This document shows, piece after piece, positions 21,441-32,503 of a stretch of 64,000 nucleotides of DNA. The first letter of the stretch is position 1. Every line of letters starts with the position of its first letter. Origin of the DNA: Eleginops maclovinus (taxonomy: Eukaryota > Chordata > Actinopteri > Perciformes > Eleginopidae); the NCBI RefSeq assembly GCF_036324505.1, contig NC_086350.1, forward strand, positions 28,537,448-28,601,447. Reading direction: 5' to 3'. The position numbers were made by a program, and so were the translations under genes. The notes under the pieces were generated by a model. The model did no database searches, was not told where the DNA came from, and worked only from the letters and a program-made list of their open reading frames with translations.

Positions 21441-24139
21441 CAGGGGTATTCAAGAAAACTATGAGAAGGTCCAGTTCAAATACATCTCCTCAAGCAGAGG
21501 TCCGGAACATCATATGTCTATTTGCAGTATGACGATATCGGAATAAATTGTGTTTAAAAAAATAATAATACAGGTTAAAATCATTTCAAAGAAGTTTATT
21601 AGCACTGAACACAGGATAACCTTGTGAGGCTGCAGTTTAAATAAAAAATAACTAAATTATGTATTCAAAAACAAAGAAAGTGCTTAAGAAAAAATAGCAG
21701 CTTCAGTTTCCTTTTGATTGAACAATCTCAATATTTCTCCTGAACAAAACATTCTCCTTCTCCAAACACCTTAACTATTTCTCTTACAGATTTCTCTCAC
21801 ATCTGTCTTCCCCCCTATCATTTCCCCTGCTCAGTGTGAGAATTGAGCTTTGGCTTGCCCTGCCAACATTTTAAATCTGGGCTTGAAGGAGGTCAAGGCC
21901 ATTCTCATGCACATGTGCAGATGCTCATTGGTGAGCGTGGAACGATATTTTGTTTTTATTATGTTCATTGTAGAGAACGCTGCCTCACAGCTGTATGTGG
22001 AGCCGAACATGGTCAAGATAAACAGGGCCACTTTTTTCAGATCTGGGAAAGCTGTCTCAGAAACCATCTGGAGCCAGAAGGTGGTACATTCGGTTCTTGC
22101 AAACTGCTCTTTCAGGGCCACGTCTGCCTGGAGGTCAATCATTTGCATCTGGAGAGGCCCAGAGTTTGCCCACTTGAAGTGATGTGCGACATCAATTGAG
22201 AATGCTCTGACATCAGTGATGAGAAATGGATTCTGTATGAAGAGGGTGAGCTCCTCTCCAATGCTGAAGCTATCAAAGCGTTTGCTGAAGTTTTCAATCA
22301 ACTTGTCAACAAAGTCAACAAAAGAGGAGACATCTCTATGGCCCTGCACCTGTTCTTTCACTTTTGGGAAGTGTGTGTAGTCTCCTTGCAGATCTTCTTT
22401 GAACAGCTGAAGTTTTCGTTGAAATGAGCGGACAGCTGTCATCAGATCACAAATGGAATTGTTCTTTCCCTGTAGCTGCAAATTAAGCCCATTCAGGTGT
22501 GACATGACATCAGCCAAAAAAGCTATGATATCCACGTTTTTCTCGTCATTTAGAAAGACAGAAAAGTTTGCTGCTTTCTGACTTTCCAGTTGTTCCAAGA
22601 AAGCTGTTACTTCACGTCTAATTGACCAAAATCGCTCTAGCACCCTGCCTTTGCTGAGCCATCTCACATTGTTGTGGAGCAAAAGATCATCAGAGTTTGC
22701 ATTAACCTCTTTGAGAAATTCCCTGAGCATGCGATGCTGACAAGAAGAAGATGCCCTGAGAAAGTTTATGTTTTTCATCATTGTCTTCATCACCTCAGCA
22801 TACTCATCTGACAGGGCGGAGCAAAGGACAGCCTTATGAATAATGCAGTGGTAAGAGATGAGGTCAGCGTTGTCTTGTTTCAACCTTGCCACAGCTCGCT
22901 TTTCTCTCCCTATCATGGCAGGGGCTCCATCAGTGGTTATTGATATGACTTGTTTTGGCTCTATTCCTCGCTTTGATAGCATTTCCTTAATGGCCAGGTA
23001 TATGTCTTCTCCTTTGGTAGTGGTCTGCAGGGGAGTCAGGCCTAAGAGGTCTTCACAGAACTCATTTTTCTCCCTGTTTAAGAATCTTATGTAAACTAAC
23101 AGCTGAGCATTGTCAGACACATCAGTAGATTCATCCACAGCCAAGCCTACACACGGTGCCTTAGAAATAGCATCTTCCAGCTGGGACAGTGCATTTTGAG
23201 CTAGTATCTCACTTCTCCTTGTGGCTGTGTAGGCTGACAGGGGTATTTTCTCTATTTTGTCACAGAGGTCATCTTTTTCTTTACCATCAAGTAACGCCTC
23301 TGTTATTTCAGTCATGCACTCTTTGACAACACTTGCATCTGTAAAGGGCTTTTTGTGTTTTCCTAAAACCCAAGCAACACGGAGGGAACATTCATTTGCA
23401 CGCTGTTGTGCGCTGAAAGCACGGCTTAATACCCTGGTGGACTGATCATATTGGGCAGTGAGACTTCGAATTTTCTGCGCCCGGAGTTCGGACTTAGGTG
23501 GGTATGATTGGTCAAATGCTTTGTGCCTAGTCTCATAGTGACGCATGACATTGGCACTTTTAATAAGTGCCACGGTTTCGGAGCATATGAGGCACACTGG
23601 TTTCGTGTTCGCAGGCGGAAGAATGAACATGTATGCATCAGTACATTCCGTGTTGAACGCTCTATTTTCGGCGTCTACTTTTTTGAAAGCGCCATAGTGT
23701 TTGCACCTCTTCTGACTATAACTCACGCCCTGTATTCCTGTATCATCTCCCTGCGTTTCTCGCTTCAATCGCTTTTCGCTTGCCTTTCACCTTCTCTTCC
23801 TTATCACACTGCGTGTATGTCTGTGCCTGGCTGACTGGCTACAAACCTCCGCTTCGGTTTGCTCATACAACTCGCGCTGAGTTCAAGCTGGCGATTTGAT
23901 TGGCTAGTTGAACCATGTGGTTAGTATGACTCGCACGCGATTGGTTTGTAGCTTCCAATCCTTGCTCAGGGTAGTGCTGGTAAAATCACTGTTGTGTCAT
24001 ATAGGGGGAAAAGTAACACTCCGGTTTAAAATGAATTCTCCTGTCAAAATTAAAAATATTTTAACAATTTATTCCGGGTCCGGATGGGATTGCATTTGGG
24101 TCCGTATCCGGACCGCGGTCCGTTGGTTGCGGACCACTG
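21441..24139 (-). mobile_element. hAT transposon C, young and apparently complete
   Basis: The element is flanked by the 8-bp duplication ATTTAGTG at 21433-21440 and 24140-24147, inside the reverse-transcriptase part of the BEL pol. Termini are CAGGGGTATTCAA (left) and CAGTGGTCCGCAA (complement of the right end). At 2699 bp, with one long transposase ORF and an exact TSD, it has all the visible parts of an autonomous hAT. Confidence 0.93.
21831..23768 (-). CDS. hAT transposase, intact 645-residue ORF (GTF2IRD2/SCAND3-like)
   Basis: A single uninterrupted frame. Residues 59-82 hold a zinc finger of spacing C-x2-C-x14-H-x4-H (CLICSETV to HYETRH). The catalytic domain has an aspartate in LAVDESTDVS (about 212), a second in TTDGAPAMIG (about 280) and the conserved NNVRWLSKGR (about 366-375). 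The C-terminal dimerisation block is STYSCEAAFSTMN near 590. The length is normal for this hAT group. Such transposases cut at the inverted repeats and create 8-bp duplications. The start chosen is the first ATG of the frame; a downstream ATG could also serve. No promoter was identified. There is no sign of host domestication, since the ORF sits between matched transposon ends. Confidence 0.9.
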   Translation of the reverse strand: MKRETQGDDTGIQGVSYSQKRCKHYGAFKKVDAENRAFNTECTDAYMFILPPANTKPVCLICSETVALIKSANVMRHYETRHKAFDQSYPPKSELRAQKIRSLTAQYDQSTRVLSRAFSAQQRANECSLRVAWVLGKHKKPFTDASVVKECMTEITEALLDGKEKDDLCDKIEKIPLSAYTATRRSEILAQNALSQLEDAISKAPCVGLAVDESTDVSDNAQLLVYIRFLNREKNEFCEDLLGLTPLQTTTKGEDIYLAIKEMLSKRGIEPKQVISITTDGAPAMIGREKRAVARLKQDNADLISYHCIIHKAVLCSALSDEYAEVMKTMMKNINFLRASSSCQHRMLREFLKEVNANSDDLLLHNNVRWLSKGRVLERFWSIRREVTAFLEQLESQKAANFSVFLNDEKNVDIIAFLADVMSHLNGLNLQLQGKNNSICDLMTAVRSFQRKLQLFKEDLQGDYTHFPKVKEQVQGHRDVSSFVDFVDKLIENFSKRFDSFSIGEELTLFIQNPFLITDVRAFSIDVAHHFKWANSGPLQMQMIDLQADVALKEQFARTECTTFWLQMVSETAFPDLKKVALFILTMFGSTYSCEAAFSTMNIIKTKYRSTLTNEHLHMCMRMALTSFKPRFKMLAGQAKAQFSH

Positions 24140-24147
24140 ATTTAGTG

Positions 24148-27130
24148 AGACACCACGGAACTTTGCTGAACAGTCGAAGACGACCCTTAGCTTCTCTGGC
24201 TTCTTGGGGTGGAACACCCCATGGTGTGGTATGTACCACGTAGTCTGCTGTCCTGTTGCAGGAGAGGCTGGCTCTGCGTCGCCTTTCTTTATCATATCTG
24301 CCATGAAGGCCTTGTACTGTTCTTTATACCGCTGGTTAATTTTCAGTCTTTTCTTTAGGTGCTGCAGTCGAACTGTAGCCAGCTTCTTATTATCTGGTAG
24401 CAGAGGAGGCTCTGTGCTCTTGAAAGGGAGGGGCATTTCATAGTGTCCATCTTTCCTTTGAGTTATGTTGTCACTCAGGAACTGAATGAAGTGAATGTCA
24501 TCTTGTGACACATACTTGTCTTTGTCTGCATACTTCCTTTCATTGAAGTCTGATTCCAAGGCCTTCAGCACGTCAGTGGTTGATGGCGCTGGTATTTCCT
24601 TCACCGTCACTCGATGGACGAACCTCTGGTTTCCCTGCCGATCCAGATGTGGATTGGATGAGCCTACGATGCTCCAGCCGAGTTCCGTTCTCTGGGCGAA
24701 TGGATCATTTTCGCCTCCTGTGATGACTTCCAGGGGGGCTAACGCGAACGGGCAATCACTTCCAATTAACAGTCCCACCTCACAGTCCTTCAGCAGCGGA
24801 AGTTTGTTTGCTAGATGCTTTAGATGAGGCCAAAGCAGCGCTGTTTTGGAAGTCGGAATGTAGGACTTATCGACCGGGATGAAGCCACGAGTGTAAGCTT
24901 GGCGTAGCTGAATCTGTTTTTCAGACTGTAGTCCTCGAACTTGTAGACCGTAGACACTTCTACTTGCTATGGGTGTGTCAACAGCTGTCATGGTGCTCAG
25001 TTTGAGCTGTACTGGTTTAGTCTCCACATTCAGCTCTTCGAGTAGGTCTTCCAAGACGAATGTCGAATCACTCTGCGTATCCAGAAGAGCGTACGTTATA
25101 ACTTCTTTCTGTGGTTCATTTGCAGATGACATGAAAACAGGGACGATGCTTGATGTAGCAAAGACACGCTGCGTCACTGCATGGGACGTCACCTTGATCT
25201 CCTCCTGGCCTTTGTCTGTAGAAGTGGACTGTTTCTCTTTTGCTTCCACATATCGTTTCTCTCTCTCTTCATGTAGGCAGGTGGGGTGACGTCTGCTGCA
25301 TGTGCCACAAGTGTGTCGTGTTTTGAAATCTTTACTGTTATGTCCTTTTCTCAAACATCCGTAGCACAAATTGTTTTCCCGTATGAAGGCCTTCTTATCT
25401 TCCAGAGATTTAGCTGCAAAGGTAGGACACTTTACGACGCCGTGCGTCTCTTCTTTACAGATAGGACAAGGTGGCCTTGACTTGGTGCTGAACACTTTCT
25501 CGACCTTCTCCCAGGGATTGTTCCCTTTAGTGTTTGTGTGAAGTGCTCTAGCTCTCTTGGGCTGCCTGTCATCTGTGTCCTTGATCAGAAGTGGAGAGGC
25601 GACAGGGTTACAGGCTATCCGGGCCTCCTTTTGGATGAACCTTGTGAAACAGGAAAAGCTCGGGTAGTCCCCAGATTCGTCCAACCTTTCTGTGACGACT
25701 CTGCTCCATCTTCGTGTGATCCAGTCTGGTAATTTCTTCAGCAGCTTGTGGTTCTCTTCACAATCGTCCAAGATGGCCAATCCTTTCACATGAGGCATCG
25801 CTTCAACGCATGCCTGCAGGAAATCAGAAAACTCTCGAAGTGCAGCAGGATCACTGTTACCAACCTTGGGCCATTTCATGAGCTTGTCTCTAAAGGCCTT
25901 TTGCACAATGAAGTGGTTTCCGTACCTTTCCTCCAGGACCTTTAAGGCACCCTGATATGCTTCTTCTGAGTTTCTATAGAAGAATCCCTCTACAGCTTTA
26001 AGTGCTTCTCCACTCAGATAGTTTTTTAAATAGAACATTTTTTCATGAGCTGGGAGAGGCTTGCGGTCTATGAGGGCCATGAAGGACATCTTCCAGTCTA
26101 CATACTTTAGGGCTTCACCGGAGAACTTTGGTGGCTCAGGAGCAGGCAGGCGATTCATACTGAGTGAGTTAATGAGTGCTTGGGTAAGGTCTTTCTCAGG
26201 AGGCGCTAGCGCATTGGCGTGTGCTTGTGGAGGCTGGTATGCGTTGGCCTTTGGATTAAGCTGGCCTTTGTATTCAACTGTGAGATCAACAGTCTCTTTT
26301 AGCCAGTTTCTGGAGTCATGTTCAAGGCTCTCGTATGCGTTTACTCTCGCCTCTGCTATTCTTACTTCTGACTGTGCTTGAATTTGCTGTAGTCTTTTCT
26401 TTTCCTGACGCATGTTTGCCTCTATCTTTTTAAGAGCTACTTGTTTTTCTTCTTCCAACCTTTTAAGAACTAGCTGCTTCTCTTCTTCTAACTTGCTAAG
26501 AACTTCTTCTTGAGCTTGTATTACATACACTGCTTTAACCTTTTCCTGTTGAGCTGCAAGTTCTGCTTCTGCATCTACATGTTGGCTTGAGGCCTGTGAG
26601 TGGATTGAATTTTCTGCTAGAGAGTGTACAGTATCTGTCTCTGTGTGTCCGAAGATAGATCCATACTCATCCTTCTTAAGTGCCATCCTCATTCGTACTT
26701 TCTCAAGTTCTGGATTGAAGACCTCTTCAACAGTTTCTAGCCGCTTCTCTATTATTTCGCTGATCTCTGCAGTGAGTGCTATACAAGCATCTATTTTTGG
26801 TACAATGTCTGGAGTGGCATTGTGGTTGCGTTGAATGGGCTCATAACATTCACTTACTGCATTGTGTCGCATTTGGATTTCTCCTCTGATTTTATTTAGT
26901 TCATCTTGAGAACAGAATGATTTTAGCGTTGTCCTAACCTTTCCTGCCACCTCTTTCCAGGAGCCATAAGCTCTCATGAATTCTCTCTTATGTTTAATGG
27001 CTTCCTGTTTGTGCATCTCTAATCCCTTTTCTGTAAATGCTCTTTCACGTGAACTAGATCTGACTGGCTGTGGGTTATCGGTCATGGGTGGGTCATGTGT
27101 GTTAGTTACTTCTTCCCTATCAAGTGACAT
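24148..27130 (-). pseudogene. BEL/Pao gag-pol, first part: gag, protease and start of reverse transcriptase
   Basis: The frame starts at ATG 27130 and runs about 994 codons before hAT C interrupts it. In order it has a charged coiled-coil region (EEEKQLVLKRLEEEKQ, about 215-235), the gag DUF1759 region (PKFSGEALKYVDWKMSF) and a CCHC zinc knuckle (CPICKEETHGVVKC). A second knuckle-like motif, CYGCLRKGHNSKDF, has its last cysteine replaced. The aspartic protease of the DUF1758 type follows (LLDTQSDSTF), then the beginning of the reverse transcriptase (LRVVFDCSAKF). Gag packages RNA, and the protease matures the polyprotein. The frame is open, so the insertion and the downstream deletion are the main defects. 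Confidence 0.9.
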
Positions 27131-27688
27131 TTTGTTAAAGTTGTGTAGCTGTTTGGTTATATTGAAGTAGTGAACTATAGTTTAATGACTGAAATATAGC
27201 TCAATACTTCTCTGCAAATACTTAATATCAAACATGCACTGGACGAGTAGCATCAACAAAATGTAGGCTAACACACAAACAGCTTAGCAATGACGGCTAA
27301 CATACAGATTTACCCATGAATGAATTTAGATTTAACAGGTTCAGTTTGTTCAATTTTTTTTTGTTAAATTAATTTACCCTTCTGTATCTTTAAATTCACC
27401 TTTCATATATGCCTATGATTAAATCAGAGCATCAACCATGTAAGCTACAGTATATTGTTTATAAAGGTGATTTCAGTCCATGAGACCTACATAAATATCA
27501 CTGTTCACAATCGAAAAGTCCCTGTGATTTTATGCAGCAATCAACATAAACGAAATGGACCGGTCTTGCCTGGATTCCGTTTGAAGTGAGGGCGTTGGAA
27601 CAGTAGATAGCAGTCTTAGAATGGCGGATGGCAGGTCCTTCTCACGTCGAGTTGAGTTTCACTCCACGTCGAGCAGTCGAGTTTTCAC
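27131..27688. other. BEL/Pao 5' untranslated leader
   Basis: AT-rich sequence between the gag start and the 5' LTR in element orientation. It contains a short repeated GTCGAG word near the LTR. No coding capacity is seen. Confidence 0.6.
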
Positions 27689-28420
27689 TGTAGCGGCCCC
27701 TCAACTTGAATAAACAGGCTTGGAGTGTTTCCTTACGGGTGTACTTTATTCAGACGAGTGTGCATTGCACAAACACCGTGAAAACTTAAAAGGAAAATGA
27801 CAAAGGCAATTTAGCTAGATACAAATAATGCCTTGACAAATGCACTTAAGCAAGCTAGCATCAAATAGATAACGACATTATCATGAAATGAATCACATTA
27901 CTATTTACATTACATCATTTACACAAACGTAAGAAATGAATACATATGAAATAGACAGTACATTACAATGAAACACATACCTCGCTCCGCATATCGAGGG
28001 GTGCTAAAGAGTGGTGATCCAGGGAAGACTGCCGCCATTAACTTAACGTTGGAGAGCTAGCTAGCAACTTCATACGTTATTTTTTAAACTGCTACTGCCA
28101 AGCAAATAGAGCACTCATTCAAACGGGTTTGACCAGGAATGCTGCAACGTAATATAACACTTCAAGGAACGCTTTAGAGAACACGTTAATTTAAAGTTAT
28201 AATACTATTTTGAGATCTCTGACTCTAGACATGCATTGTCTTGTAACGTGCCTTCTTGTGTTATACCTTCAGCGAGCGTGCACGTTCTGGAAGGATTGGT
28301 TCACCGTGCAGATAGCATGATGTCAAAATAAAAGTCACATGAGATAAAAAGTAACTCAGAATAAAGGATAAAATATAATAACAGGATAAGCATAATAGAC
28401 ACTGCTAGTGGCCATCTACA
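27689..28420 (-). repeat. BEL/Pao 5' LTR
   Basis: The 732-bp partner of the LTR at 19567-20298, identical by eye except for two substitutions. In element orientation it would hold the promoter; no specific TATA assignment is attempted. Confidence 0.95.
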
Positions 28421-28743
28421 AAGGGTCAGTTGTGTTCATGAGCACCGGCTTCTAGCTGCAAGCTCCGCTGCTTAAGAGCACAGCAGCGCATATTTTCAAC
28501 TTCAACCATTGAACGGATCCGGTTGAACTGCGCCAAGAGTTGTCCATCTTGTAATACATCTCGTAATACATCTCTCAATGAGGAAAACACCCTCTGTTTT
28601 TGGTATGTTCACTGCATTTTTAATATAGCCTATAAATAGTGAATTTTAATATAAAAATATGAATGATTAATCGAAAATCGATCGTTAATTCCCCCGACGA
28701 TCGATTAAGACAATTTAATCGAATGCCCATCCCTAGTCACCAT

Positions 28744-30700
28744 GTTTTCTCCGTGAGTTAAATCTGTTGCTTCCCCGAATGGCTTCAGGATATCCAATAG
28801 ATCAGTCATCAGATTTCACTCTCTTGCCAAAAAGGACAGTTCCTTGTGCCCCACGCTTTCCAGTACCTGACACACCTTTGTTTTGCAATACTGCAGGGCC
28901 AACTTAACCTGTCTGAGTTGTGAATTCCAACGGGTATTCACAGCGGCAGGAATACCCTCTCGCGCCCAAAACTCAGTCTCAAATGCGTCCTTGAAAGTTG
29001 AGCTGGTATGCAGCAATGCACTAACTTTGGTGAGCTTTGCGAGAGTTGAAGCTGTCGCTTTGGTCTCCTTTAAGCCATCCCCTACCACAAGCTGTAGAGT
29101 GTGTGCAAAACACTGCAAGCGTGTTTACTTGGACATGGCTTCATTTACATTCTCCATGTCCTCTGAAGAGAGGTCATATCAGAGCTCAGGGTCATCCATT
29201 GGTTCATCCTCGGTCTCATCCACCTCGCTGGGGAAGCACACTGTAAAAGTATGAAATCCAACCTACTTTTGATGTTGTAATCTTTGCAGATACTTTCAAA
29301 AAGCTCACAAATTCTTTCAGCTGTATGTCGGCCTTTGAAACGATCACAGGAGAAGAGATTGGACCTTAACTGTATGCCGCCCTGCTCTTGTCTTTCCATA
29401 TAGTGTATACTGTATACCTAGTCCATACAGTTACCCCAAGGAGCCCCTCATTTTTCTGTCAGACCAAATGTCCACTGTGACTGAAACATGGTTAGTCTTA
29501 CTTAGTTGTGTCTTCAGCCACATACATGTCCTCAGCAATGTTTTCCACTTTGGAAGTAAGTGTTCTGCCGCACACTGGAGTGTATTTGCTATCAATCACT
29601 GACAAAAACTGCTGAAAAAATCTGTTCTCCACTACTGACAGGGGCATGTTGCATCCAATGACCAGGTCTGTCAGTATAAAATTTGTACTGGCTTTTTGTT
29701 GTGGGTGGGCAGCATTGTATTGAGTACCTTTTGCGCTTGAAAAAGCAGAAATCAACAGCTGCTTTGGATCACTTGCGACGGTTTTGCTCTTCATGTATTC
29801 TTCAAATCTGTATGAGATAAACACATTTACAAACGTTTACCTATTATACAAATATCCTAGCTGTCTCTAGAGTCTAGGGGGTGTGTGACATGAAAAGGGC
29901 AATGGTGGATCTATGCTGTTATATTTTACTAATAAATAAACAAATAACTAACTTATACATTATTTCAAATGGGTTTTTTCATGAATTTACACAAAAGCAT
30001 TTCATGAAACGTCTTAGCTAGGCTTATTATTTTGAGTTTAACAAGAGGCGGTGGTGTTTATGTGGAATAGTTACTACATTAACCTTCAAATAAGAGTCCA
30101 AATCAATGTTTTTTACAATACTAGACTTGGACTGCTTTTGATGTTACAGCAGAATTTTAAGGCATTTCAACATAGCCTATTTGTAGGGATGCAAAACATA
30201 CTGTATGGACCTAAAATAAAATACATTTACACCAAGCATATTATTTCTACCATGCTACATTTTTACATTGGATCATCACACAGAGCATGCACGTTTCTTT
30301 AACAGATACCTCTACTGTGGTCTTGCTAGCTAGCTAGCTATGACCATTACACCATGCTACATGATTAACATCAACTTACTTGTCTTTATGCAGCCTCAGG
30401 TGGCGGACACAGTTGGAGGTTGTTGCTTCTCCGTCAGAAATCTTTGCTCCACATGTGTTGCATGTTGCAATTCGTTTTTGTCTTGCACAGAGTAGTCTCT
30501 GAAGGCAAATGGAATTATCCGAGGTATGGACATCTTCAACATCCATCAACTCTACTGCCGATTCCGGCTGTTGACGACCTTGTTCTTCGTTGATTGATGT
30601 ATTAAATTTCTCATGCAGACCGGACGGACAGCTCTCGACTAGGCTTCCCTTCTGCCGCGCAATTGCATCTTTTCCGTAGGTGAAATCAGGGAAAATCGTG
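28744..30700 (-). pseudogene. hAT A transposase, N-terminal and catalytic part
   Basis: From right to left, about 30665-30380 is an exon-like segment with a BED zinc finger (IATCNTCGAKISDGE, NCVRHLRLHKD) ending at a GTAAG donor. 29812-29520 follows a TACAG acceptor and reads QQKASTNFILTDLVIGCNMP. 29399-29250 reads DRFKGRHTAERICELFES. 29118-28816 reads MQCFAHTLQLVVGDGL and AVNTRWNSQL, the central catalytic block. Frameshifts and deletions lie between segments, including loss of the region around the second catalytic aspartate near 29200. The family resembles ZBED4-like fish hAT genes. Non-functional. Confidence 0.8.
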
Positions 30701-30884
30701 AATATTAATGAGGGGAAAGCCGGGGATTATCCAACCACGTTGGTTAAATCCCTGAACCAATCCAAATAGGCCAAAATCCACCACATGATTGCATCGCTCG
30801 TGCTTGCCTGCACTCTCGCACTTTACGTCTTCGGGGCTTCGCAAGGTCGCATTGCAGGGAAGGATGTCCATAATCAGGAAATTT

Positions 30885-31075
30885 AGTTTTTGACTCGAGA
30901 CATGTCAAGTCATTACAAGTAAAAGAGGCAAAGTCTGAGTCAAGTCTCGAGTTAACAGTATTCAAGTCCAAGCCGAGTCGCACGTCATGCCGAATTTGAT
31001 CAAGTCAAGTCTGAAGTCATTAAAATCATGACTTGAGTCTGACTCGAGTCCAAGTCATGTGACTCGAGTCCACAT
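30885..31075. repeat. AAGTC-word subterminal array, right end of hAT A
   Basis: A dense array of CAAGTC, GAGTC and ACTCGAGTC words, with short palindromes such as GACTCGAGTC, next to the right terminus. It mirrors 12380-12535. Confidence 0.85.
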
Positions 31076-31088
31076 GTCTGGCTACTAG

Positions 31089-32503
31089 TATTTCATCTTC
31101 CATGCATCTGATCAATGCATCTGATGAATCTTGAATCTTCTTCATCTTCTTCATTCAACATGCAGGACGCCATAGCGGCCTGTTCTACGCTAGTGGCGTC
31201 ATTAGGCCTATTTTAGGGGGGCTTCAGCCCCCCTAAAAAATTGTATGTTCATTTATTAATTTTTTTTTTTTTTTAAATGCCGACAAATTCAATATAATGT
31301 GGCCAGAATATCAGTTCACATAAATAATCATACAACCAGTCATTATTAACTTAAATATGATCATAAATCTTAGTTTCCCCAATTAGTGCTTAAAATAACA
31401 TTTTAATTTGTGTATGTGGCAATAAGGACATATTGTGCTATTACATTTGTACCCTCCTCACATTATTACTTGCGTTTTTACTATTAGCTTTGTGTTACCT
31501 GGAATACGGTAAAAACTCACTTGCTCTGATGCTGAGTCGTTCTAAAATGATATTTGTATTGACCAATACATAGCAATCAGATGTTACCATTGTGTAACAC
31601 ATAGTAAATTATTTGTGTATACAATGTAGGAAAATGTAACAAAGATTTGGGGCATACCATTAAAAGAACTGTTGAAAAGCTGTAAAGATAGACAAATTAA
31701 AGAAGTGTTGCTGAGAGAAACATTTAAGGAATACATGAAATACCATTGACTATGATTTCTATTGATACATTTTTGACAAAATAATTACTTATTTAAGGTC
31801 ACACACATTTTGTTATGAACAGTATCTTTTGTTTTGCATATTGACCAGTACCACATTTCACTTTGGATAGTACAAAAATAAGGAATAGCTTTGTGTAATG
31901 AATACACACTTGTGTTCCATTTGACTCTATAGAAGGTAGATGGTAACTCACCTCCAAACAGCTGTGACCTTTACCCCTATCATGTTGTAATGTAACTTAA
32001 ATACAGTTTTAATAATCACCTCATTTCAATCTTTATTATCACCATCATTACAAAGCAAAAACACATCAATCAACTAAAACTCAATCACCTAAAACTGTGA
32101 ATGACAAAAAATGCTGTCATCTTGTTTACCCAAATCGCATTTATCTGCAACAGTAGACTTTTACATCACGTGCCACTCAGCAATTCTTGTCCAAAGAGTA
32201 CTTGCATAATAACAAAAATACTGGGTTATGTAACTTGGGTAAAGTGTTTGTTTGCTTTGTACTTAGTCAAACAGTAGGAGCCCGTGTAATCACCTGTGTA
32301 AGGTGTTAGTGGAAGAGAGGGTCCCTGAATTTTCTGTAGATTGCAACCTTTTAATAAATGAATACTTCGGATCATATTTTTGTGTTGTGTTAATTTATCA
32401 TTCCTTCAATCTAATTTTTTGGTACTCGGCACTCATTTTCAACCATGCCCAATGCAAGCCTCAGCTACTTTTAGTTTGTTCCCTGAAGACGCTACATGTA
32501 CCC
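31089..32503. other. Gene-free AT-rich stretch with a possible transposon end
   Basis: No coding region is supported. At about 31190-31245 the sequence TAGTGGCGTCATTAGGCC, followed by a GGGGGGCTTCAGCCCCCC palindrome, looks like a DNA-transposon terminus. A convincing partner end was not found. Confidence 0.45.

Larger units (their letters stand above)
19567..28420 (-). mobile_element. BEL/Pao LTR retrotransposon nested in hAT B
   Basis: Two 732-bp direct LTRs (19567-20298 and 27689-28420) flank a minus-strand gag-pol. The 5-bp duplication AAGGG lies at 19562-19566 and 28421-28425, the usual size for this group. LTR termini are TGTAG and CTACA. A purine-rich run beside the 3' LTR (complement of about 20299-20309, GAGTGGTGGGAG ending) fits a polypurine tract. 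A primer-binding site was not recognised. The element is broken by hAT C and by a large deletion in pol. Confidence 0.92.
14006..28735 (+). mobile_element. hAT transposon B (ZBED1-like) nested in hAT A
   Basis: The element is flanked by the 8-bp duplication GTCACCAT at 13998-14005 and 28736-28743. Its termini match for thirteen bases: TAGGGATGGGCAT on the left and on the complement of the right end. Just inside are ATCGATTAAT-type palindromic words. Without the LINE and BEL inserts it would be about 1.5 kb and holds only the N-terminal part of a transposase, so it was already internally deleted. Confidence 0.9.
12364..31080 (-). mobile_element. hAT transposon A (ZBED4-like), 18.7 kb including nested inserts
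   Basis: The element is flanked by the 8-bp duplication GCTACTAG at 12356-12363 and 31081-31088. The ends start CAGAGGTC (left) and CAGACATG (complement of the right end). Both subterminal regions carry arrays of AAGTC/GACTT words. Its own transposase is split between 13214-13997 and 28744-30700 because hAT B inserted between them. Removing the insert leaves about 4 kb, a normal size for an autonomous hAT. Confidence 0.88.
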
